Part shown: piece after piece, positions 4,924-8,639 of the stretch
Layout of the letters: every line of letters begins with the position of its first letter
Numbering within the stretch: the first letter of the stretch is position 1
Assembly (NCBI GenBank): GCA_910579585.1
Contig: CAJTVA010000054.1
Span: 1-8,639, forward strand
DNA from: an uncultured Christensenella sp.
Lineage (GTDB): Bacteria > Bacillota > Clostridia > Christensenellales > Borkfalkiaceae
Length of the DNA stretch: 8,639 bases
Direction: 5' to 3'
Translations under genes and position numbers: made by a program
The notes under the pieces: model-generated
Seen by the model: only the letters and a program-made list of their open reading frames with translations
Told to the model about the DNA's origin: nothing
Database searches by the model: none

Positions 4924-4973
4924 GTGGTGTTCACGAACGCGCCAGTGTAAAAGAATTTAACGCGCTCTCCCAC
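4924..4973 (-). promoter_or_regulatory. Predicted L1-binding autoregulatory site in the rplK leader
   Basis: On the minus strand GTGG-GAG-AGCGCG (from 4973) pairs with CGCGTT-CGTGAACA-CCAC (to 4924). Two short stems are separated by an asymmetric loop with GAG on one side and GTGAACA on the other. The 23S rRNA site of L1 has the same plan (GUGG... and GUGAAAUACCAC). The fold ends directly at the rplK AAGGAGG. A further hairpin, ACCGC-GTAA-GCGGT, lies upstream near 4983-4997. The match is by eye and from memory of the family. Confidence 0.65.
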
Positions 4974-5019
4974 ATATATCCGAACCGCTTACGCGGTAAG
5001 AAACTATTGAAATCTTTCC

Positions 5020-5136
5020 AAACCTTGAAGATGCGGTGCAATGCAAGGCGCGGTTATTTTTTACGACGGGGCGCGTACGCCTGTACGTAACCCTGAAAAA
5101 AATTGCCGCAACACAGCAGTATGCCGTATATACAAA
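5020..5136. repeat. Intergenic palindromic repeat R1, copy B
   Basis: About 117 bases beginning seven bases after the nusG stop codon. The element is an imperfect palindrome with arms of about 50 bases around GTAC-GCCT-GTAC (5075-5086). The left end ATGCGGTGCAATGC is inverted at the right as GCAGTATGCCGTAT. The left flank AAACCTTGAAGAT and right end TGCCGTATATA are shared with collapsed copy C (1674-1711), and the body with copy A (3665-3770). It would fold as a long hairpin in the nusG-rplK intercistronic RNA, where it could protect 3' ends, be cut by an RNase, or slow the polymerase. Confidence 0.75.
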
Positions 5137-5142
5137 GTCCTA

Positions 5143-5685
5143 TTACTCTTCCACTTTCTGAACTTGGATAAACTCCACTTCCACGTCGGTGTTGCGACCG
5201 AACATCTGGATGTTTACCTTAGCTTTCTGCGAAGCGGGGTTCAGCTCGGTTATAACGCCCTCGAAGCCCTCCAAAGGTCCGGAAACGACGTTCACCTTGT
5301 CGCCCACAGCGAAGTCCGCGTCGATAAGAACCTCTTCAAGGCGCATCTTGCGGATTTCCGCCTCTTTCATAGGTATAGGTCTGCCCTGAGGCCCTACAAA
5401 ACCCGTTACGCCACGGGTGTTTGTTACCCAATACCAAAGCTGGTTAGAGTAAATCATTTTTATAAAGACGTAGCAGGGCAGAAGCTTCCGCTCCACTATC
5501 TTTCTCTTGCCGTTCTTTTCTTCGATAGTCGTTTCCATAGGAATTTTGACGTCGAAAATCATACTCTGCAAGTTGTTGTTTTCTATAAGACGCTCCAAGC
5601 TGTCCTTCACCATCGACTCGTAACCCGAATAGGTGTGAAGAATGTACCAGCAAGGATTTTCCGTATCTGCTACCATCGTTGCCAT
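5143..5685 (-). CDS. nusG: Transcription termination/antitermination factor NusG
   Basis: Binds the clamp helices of RNA polymerase and modulates pausing, termination and coupling with the ribosome. In 180 residues it has the NGN domain (about 11-115), with W-Y-I-L-H-T-Y-S-G-Y-E (13-23), the L-L-P-C-Y-V-F-I-K-M strand (68-77) and V-x-G-F-V-G (93-98), and the KOW domain (about 124-178), with F-A-V-G-D-K-V-N-V-V-S-G-P-L-E-G-F-E-G (125-143). The start is three bases after the secE stop, and its GGAG lies inside the last codons of secE, so the two are tightly coupled. A second Met at position 4 could be the real start. Length and layout are normal. A full R1 repeat follows its stop. Confidence 0.97.
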   Translation of the reverse strand: MATMVADTENPCWYILHTYSGYESMVKDSLERLIENNNLQSMIFDVKIPMETTIEEKNGKRKIVERKLLPCYVFIKMIYSNQLWYWVTNTRGVTGFVGPQGRPIPMKEAEIRKMRLEEVLIDADFAVGDKVNVVSGPLEGFEGVITELNPASQKAKVNIQMFGRNTDVEVEFIQVQKVEE

Positions 5686-5688
5686 AGG

Positions 5689-5922
5689 TTACGCTCCGAT
5701 ATTCGTAATAACTTCAAGAAGTTTCTGTAAGCCGTAGTTAATGCCCGTCGCGACGACGAGGAACGCAGCCACGACCACGAGCACGACGCACGTAGACTTA
5801 ACGACTTTGGGGAACGTAGGCCACGTCACCCTTTTCAGCTCGGAAAAAGTATCTTTAAGTTTTCTGCCCATTCTTATAAAGAAGTTGGGCTTATTTGTTT
5901 CTTGGTTTTTAGGGTTTGCCAT
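5689..5922 (-). CDS. secE: Preprotein translocase subunit SecE
   Basis: Small essential subunit of the SecYEG channel, clamping SecY in the membrane. At 77 residues it is the short Gram-positive form with one span (about 42-62: V-L-V-V-V-A-A-F-L-V-V-A). Before it stands the conserved amphipathic segment F-F-I-R-M-G-R-K-L-K-D-T-F-S-E-L-K-R-V-T-W-P-T (14-36). GGAG sets the start about seven bases upstream. It is followed directly by nusG, the standard arrangement. Upstream, an R2 repeat fills the gap from rpmG; a tRNA-Trp gene that sits in this gap in some Bacillota is not seen. Confidence 0.95.
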   Translation of the reverse strand: MANPKNQETNKPNFFIRMGRKLKDTFSELKRVTWPTFPKVVKSTCVVLVVVAAFLVVATGINYGLQKLLEVITNIGA

Positions 5923-5946
5923 AAAGACTCCTATTACTGATTAACG

Positions 5947-6122
5947 GCGCAAGCAAAACCGCGCTTTTGCGCCGGCGCACCCGATTTGTGGCTTTGCCAC
6001 CTCAGTAGGGTGAAGTGCCGCAATTACATACGCGTGTGCCTTTAAAGATTGCGGCACGAGGGGCAACGCCCCTGAAAATCACAAAATGTTTTGCGCGCAG
6101 AATAGCGCGAAACATTTGTGAA
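5947..6122 (-). repeat. Intergenic structured repeat R2, copy 2 (five hairpins)
   Basis: Read on the minus strand, this stretch begins five bases after the rpmG stop and aligns throughout with 2250-2426 on the plus strand. Its hairpins in order are: CACAAA-TGTTT-CGCGC around a TATTCT loop; AGGGGC/GCCCCT; GTGCCGCAAT/ATTGCGGCAC (a perfect 10 bp); GTGGC/GCCAC inside the 31-base core at 5975-6005; and GCGC plus GCAAAA/TTTTGC. Here the element is in the same direction as rpmG and secE, so it would be part of their message and nearly fills the gap up to the secE ribosome binding site. It may serve in RNA processing, but that is a guess. Confidence 0.75.
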
Positions 6123-6127
6123 CCCTT

Positions 6128-6295
6128 TTATTTGCTTTCTTTATGCTCGGTATGCTTCTTGCAGAAAGGGCAATATTTGGACATCGTGAGCCTGTCGGGG
6201 TCGTTACGCTTATTTTTATAACTGTCGTAGTTGCGGTGTTTGCACTCCGTGCACTCCAAAGTTATCTTGGTTCTCACATCTGCTTTCTTAGCCAT
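6128..6295 (-). CDS. rpmG: 50S ribosomal protein L33, zinc-binding form
   Basis: Small large-subunit protein near the exit tRNA site. It has 55 residues beginning MAKKADVRTKITLECTECKHRNY. C-T-E-C (15-18) and C-P-F-C (42-45) form the four-cysteine zinc site of the C+ type, and N-K-R-N-D-P-D-R-L (29-36 or so) is typical of the family. The start is set by GGAG nine bases upstream. It is the first gene of the rpmG-secE-nusG-rplK-rplA operon, 45 bases after the predicted transcription start. Bacteria with a zinc form often hold a zinc-free paralogue elsewhere; nothing in this window bears on that. Confidence 0.95.
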   Translation of the reverse strand: MAKKADVRTKITLECTECKHRNYDSYKNKRNDPDRLTMSKYCPFCKKHTEHKESK

Positions 6296-6346
6296 TTGGA
6301 AAAACTCCGTACAAAAAAATTACACCCCCAAATTGAGTGCTAATTG

Positions 6347-6376
6347 AGTTTAACACTAATTCGGCGGGCTTGTCAA
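6347..6376 (-). promoter_or_regulatory. Promoter of rpmG-secE-nusG-rplK-rplA
   Basis: TTGACA (6371-6376) and TAAACT (6347-6352) on the minus strand, 18 bases apart. The start should be near 6340. Just after it comes TTAGCACTC (6335-6343), identical to one half of the HrcA site CIRCE, but the other half is absent. No other good promoter is seen up to rplA, so this one probably serves all five genes. Confidence 0.65.
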
Positions 6377-6395
6377 CCCTTTTTAATCGATTTCA

Positions 6396-6439
6396 CAAAA
6401 TTTTTATCCCGCCCGCGCGTACGTTTACGTGCGGGCGGG
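6396..6439 (-). terminator. Probable terminator after the RNase E/G gene
   Basis: Beginning 36 bases after the ribonuclease stop on the minus strand, CCCGCCCGC pairs with GCGGGCGGG (6408-6439), with partial further pairing in the loop. The tail is ATAAAAATTTTG, so the U-tract is displaced and imperfect. It lies before the rpmG promoter, which supports a transcript boundary, but read-through is possible. Confidence 0.55.
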
Positions 6440-6474
6440 GTATACGTTTAATTTGTATTCAGCAAGCGTTACGC

Positions 6475-7965
6475 TTAAAGTTTTACCGCGTCCGAGGATA
6501 TATCGAACTTGTCCAAAGTAAGGCTCAGTTGTTCCACGCCGTACGTTCTGTGCGGAACTGCGTAAACTTCCAAGCCCGCGGCGCGCTCTTTTACGTCGGC
6601 TTTCAGCTCCTCCCATTTCAGAAGCATTGAAAGAACGTCTGCGTTCATATCCACCCGCACCGCCTTAACCCCGTCCGCCGCCGCTTGAAGAATTTTCGAG
6701 CGGAGCCGTACGATAACCAGCTCTTCCGTCACGGTATAGCCCGACGCGCGGCAGTGCTTGCAGGGCTTCATCATACGGTTCAACGGGTTCGAGCCTATCC
6801 TTTTCCTCGTGAACTCCACAAGCCCGAACTGCGACATAGGCGAAACCACGCACTTTGCTTTATCGGTCTTTAAAAGCCTTTCGAGCTCCTCGACAATGGC
6901 GCGGTTGTGCGCCACGCTGTTCATATCGATGAAATCGACGACGACTATCCCGCCGACGTTCCTAAGCCGCACCTGCCTTGCAATCTCGCGCGCGGCGAGC
7001 AGGTTCGTATGGTACACCGTCTGTTCAAGGTTATAATCGCCCGTGAACTTGCCCGTGTTGACGTCGATAACGGTCAAAGCCTCTGTCTTTTCGATGACGA
7101 TATATCCGCCGTTTTCGAGGTCTATGCGCGGGGAAACGATTGAAAGAATCTGTTCCGAAAGCCCGAGCTCGTCAAACATTAAGCCCGTATCATGCAGAAC
7201 CACGGGGCGGCGCGTATCGGCGGGGTAAAGGTTTATAAGCCCCTCGACGGACTCTTTCAGCTTAGAGTTGCCGACGACAATCTTGTCCACGTCGCGGGAA
7301 AGCACGTCGCGCAATACGCGCACAGTCAGGAAATCGTCGGTGTGCAGAAGTTCGCCCACCTCGGCGGTTTTCGATTTTTCCAGAATTTCGCCGTACAGTT
7401 TTTTCAGATACGCATATTCCTGCTTGATGTTGCCGTGCCTTGCATACGGTGCGGCTGTGCGCACTACAAGCCCCTCTTCGTCCTCCTTTATGCGCTTGAC
7501 CGTGTAAGCAAGGTTATGCCTAAGCTCTTCATCGTCGATTTTTCGCGACACCCCGATAAACGGCGAGTCGGGCAGATATATAAGGTAGTTGCCGACGAGG
7601 GAAAGGCGGGTCGTCACTTTCGCGCCCTTTTTGCCGACGGGTAGTTTCGAAACCTGAACCACCACTTCGTCGCCCTCTTTCAGCTCGGGGAAGGTATATT
7701 CGGCGGACGGCGCGCCTTCGTACTTTTCGCTGTCCGGCAGAGCGTCCTCGGCGGAAAGAAAACAGTTGCGTTCGAGTCCGCAGTTCACGAAAGCCGCCTG
7801 CATTCCGTTAAGAACGCTTTCGACTCTGCCTTTATACACGTTACCGACAGCACAGGTTTTTTTCTGCTTTTCGTAGTTGAATTCGGTTATTTTTCCGTTT
7901 TCGGCAATCACCGAAACGGTTATTCCGCAAAAGCTGTCAAAATAAATGGTTTTTTTCGCAGACAT
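6475..7965 (-). CDS. rng: Ribonuclease E/G family endoribonuclease
   Basis: Single-strand-specific endonuclease for A/U-rich RNA that matures rRNA ends and starts mRNA decay in the cytoplasm. The 496 residues match the catalytic half of RNase E, and the length of RNase G. An S1-like RNA-binding domain (about 36-125) begins G-N-V-Y-K-G-R-V and has A-A-F-V-N-C-G. The DNase I-like catalytic part has I-D-V-N-T-G (Asp301) and V-V-V-D-F-I-D-M (Asp344), the metal-binding pair of the family. F-T-R-K-R-I-G-S-N-P-L (385-395) is followed by the zinc-link P-C-K-H-C (Cys402, Cys405). No long C-terminal scaffold is present, so it is RNase G-like; Bacillota members are often named simply Rne/Rng. GGAG six bases upstream sets the start. 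It has its own promoter (7996-8024), divergent from the SecB-like gene. Confidence 0.93.
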   Translation of the reverse strand: MSAKKTIYFDSFCGITVSVIAENGKITEFNYEKQKKTCAVGNVYKGRVESVLNGMQAAFVNCGLERNCFLSAEDALPDSEKYEGAPSAEYTFPELKEGDEVVVQVSKLPVGKKGAKVTTRLSLVGNYLIYLPDSPFIGVSRKIDDEELRHNLAYTVKRIKEDEEGLVVRTAAPYARHGNIKQEYAYLKKLYGEILEKSKTAEVGELLHTDDFLTVRVLRDVLSRDVDKIVVGNSKLKESVEGLINLYPADTRRPVVLHDTGLMFDELGLSEQILSIVSPRIDLENGGYIVIEKTEALTVIDVNTGKFTGDYNLEQTVYHTNLLAAREIARQVRLRNVGGIVVVDFIDMNSVAHNRAIVEELERLLKTDKAKCVVSPMSQFGLVEFTRKRIGSNPLNRMMKPCKHCRASGYTVTEELVIVRLRSKILQAAADGVKAVRVDMNADVLSMLLKWEELKADVKERAAGLEVYAVPHRTYGVEQLSLTLDKFDISSDAVKL

Positions 7966-7995
7966 CGCGCACTCCGTCGTAAATTTGCTCTATCC

Positions 7996-8024
7996 ATTAT
8001 ACCTTTAATTAATTAAAATCGCAA
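7996..8024 (-). promoter_or_regulatory. Promoter of the RNase E/G gene
   Basis: TTGCGA (8019-8024) and a perfect TATAAT (7996-8001) on the minus strand, 17 bases apart, with an AT-rich spacer containing TTAATTAATTAA. The -35 lies only six bases from the -35 of the opposite promoter, so the two polymerases probably compete for the site. Confidence 0.7.
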
Positions 8025-8030
8025 GTGTTG

Positions 8031-8059
8031 TTGACATTTTCTGCCAAATCGGTTATACT
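8031..8059 (+). promoter_or_regulatory. Promoter of the SecB-like gene
   Basis: TTGACA (8031-8036) and TATACT (8054-8059), 17 bases apart, on the plus strand. The start should be near 8066, giving a leader of about 60 bases before the ATG at 8128. The leader includes the inverted repeat TGCGC...GCGCG near 8077-8091, which is short. Confidence 0.75.
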
Positions 8060-8127
8060 TATTTTATATTGGAACCTGCGCTTCCCGCGCGGAAATTCAA
8101 AGAAAACATTATCGGAGTTATTATATT

Positions 8128-8562
8128 ATGAAAATCGATTTCAAAGGCATCACCGGCGAGGAGCTTTCCTTCAAACTCAACAGAATAAAAATCAACCCCA
8201 ACGACAAGCTGGACATAAAGCCCCAGTTTTCGCGTCAGGTAAGAAAAGTTAACGGCAACGACAAGCTGAACTTCGTTTCCCTTTCGGTTAAAATCGAAAG
8301 CACCGAAGCCGAACCCAAACCTTTCGATATTCTTGCGACGCTCGTCGGCGTTTTCGAGGTCGAAGATTTGCACGGCGCCAACGACGAAAGAAAGTTCGTC
8401 ATCGAAGCGACCAAGCTTATCTACCCCTACCTCCGCGCTACCGTGACGAACCTTACCGCAAGCGCGTTCATTGCGCCCCTTAACCTGCCGATTATCACGG
8501 GACCCATTTTCCCCGAGGACAAAGACACCTACGCTTTCACCACGGGCTCCGACCTCAACTAA
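8128..8562 (+). CDS. SecB-like protein-export chaperone
   Basis: SecB holds unfolded precursor proteins and passes them to SecA. The 144 residues fit the family (about 150). The best marks are in the C-terminal half: Y-P-Y-L-R-A-T-V-T-N-L-T (99-110), the dimer helix signature, then A-P-L-N-L-P-I-I (116-123), matching the conserved P-L-N-L-P segment. The N-terminal strands around 47-80 (K-L-N-F-V-S-L-S-V-K-I, L-A-T-L-V-G-V-F-E-V) fit the beta-sheet. The start follows CGGAG by ten bases. Family members in Gram-positive bacteria are less common; some are stand-alone and others partner toxin-antitoxin pairs. No toxin or antitoxin gene stands upstream here; downstream is cut off by the window end. 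Confidence 0.85.
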   Translation: MKIDFKGITGEELSFKLNRIKINPNDKLDIKPQFSRQVRKVNGNDKLNFVSLSVKIESTEAEPKPFDILATLVGVFEVEDLHGANDERKFVIEATKLIYPYLRATVTNLTASAFIAPLNLPIITGPIFPEDKDTYAFTTGSDLN

Positions 8563-8639
8563 GCGTTCCGTTTAACCAAGGTATTTTAATCGCGTCAGCC
8601 GCAATCGGGCTTACGCTTTAATCAAACAGCCGCCCGCGG
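8563..8639 (+). other. Non-coding end of window
   Basis: These 77 bases after the SecB-like gene hold no frame, clear terminator or RNA gene that I can support. A loose AAGCG/CGCTT pair (about 8561-8616) is too far apart to be called a terminator. Confidence 0.3.

Noticed and set aside
1012..5136. A CRISPR array
   Set aside because: The repeats are few, long, palindromic and separated by genes, with no regular spacers.
5041..5730. 229-codon plus-strand frame opposite nusG
   Set aside because: It starts inside the R1 palindrome and covers nusG in antisense. The composition is that of a shadow frame.
5947..6127. A tRNA gene in the rpmG-secE gap
   Set aside because: No acceptor/T-arm pattern (GGTTCRANNCC) or cloverleaf fits; the gap is fully explained by the R2 repeat.
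6335..6343. TTAGCACTC on the minus strand, one half of a CIRCE (HrcA) operator
   Set aside because: CIRCE needs GAGTGCTAA nine bases further on; that arm is absent. Only a partial direct repeat (TTAGTGTTAAACTC) is near.
7192..7644. Plus-strand frames opposite the RNase E/G gene
   Set aside because: The minus-strand gene carries the full family signature; these frames show no domain and no start signal.

Overview
The window reads as a chromosomal segment of a Gram-positive bacterium of the Bacillota, most likely an uncultured Clostridia-type lineage. This rests on the rpmG-secE-nusG-rplK-rplA ... rplJ-rplL gene order, strong AGGAGG-type ribosome binding sites, TTGACA/TATAAT promoters, a 77-residue single-span SecE, a four-cysteine L33, and Bacillota-style L10 and L1 leader RNAs. 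I cannot place it to genus.

Layout, read down the minus strand from the right end. A divergent promoter pair near 7996-8059 drives an RNase E/G-family ribonuclease leftwards and a SecB-like chaperone rightwards (8128-8562). After the ribonuclease and a hairpin, a promoter at 6347-6376 starts the translation and secretion operon: rpmG (missed by an ORF-length cutoff, 55 aa), secE, nusG, rplK, rplA. rplK is preceded by a fold that imitates the rRNA site of L1. A bidirectional terminator (3606-3627) closes rplA from the left. rplJ-rplL form a separate unit with their own promoter (2594-2623), an L10 leader with attenuator, and a terminator at 1138-1173. A separately promoted lipoprotein with a degenerate cyclophilin domain follows (14-958). 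rpoBC, which usually follows rplL in this cluster, is not in the window.

Between rplA and rplJ lies an AT-richer accessory module (about 2683-3601). It holds a small XRE/Cro regulator on the plus strand, and divergent from it a cysteine-rich protein with a C-terminal CFI-box domain, then a 30-residue one-span membrane peptide. The function of this module is unknown.

The most unusual content is in the gaps. Two families of intergenic repeats occupy this ribosomal cluster. Family R1 is a roughly 105-bp imperfect palindrome with two full copies (after rplA and after nusG) and one collapsed copy (after rplJ), each beginning within about ten bases of the stop codon of the gene upstream. Family R2 is a roughly 177-bp, five-hairpin element. 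One copy fills the rpmG-secE gap and the other, inverted, lies between the L10 attenuator and the rplJ ribosome binding site. The two R2 copies differ in sequence while most stems stay paired, with several compensatory changes, so R2 looks like a structured RNA or structured mobile element rather than a simple decayed duplicate. R2 is the best candidate here for something undescribed.
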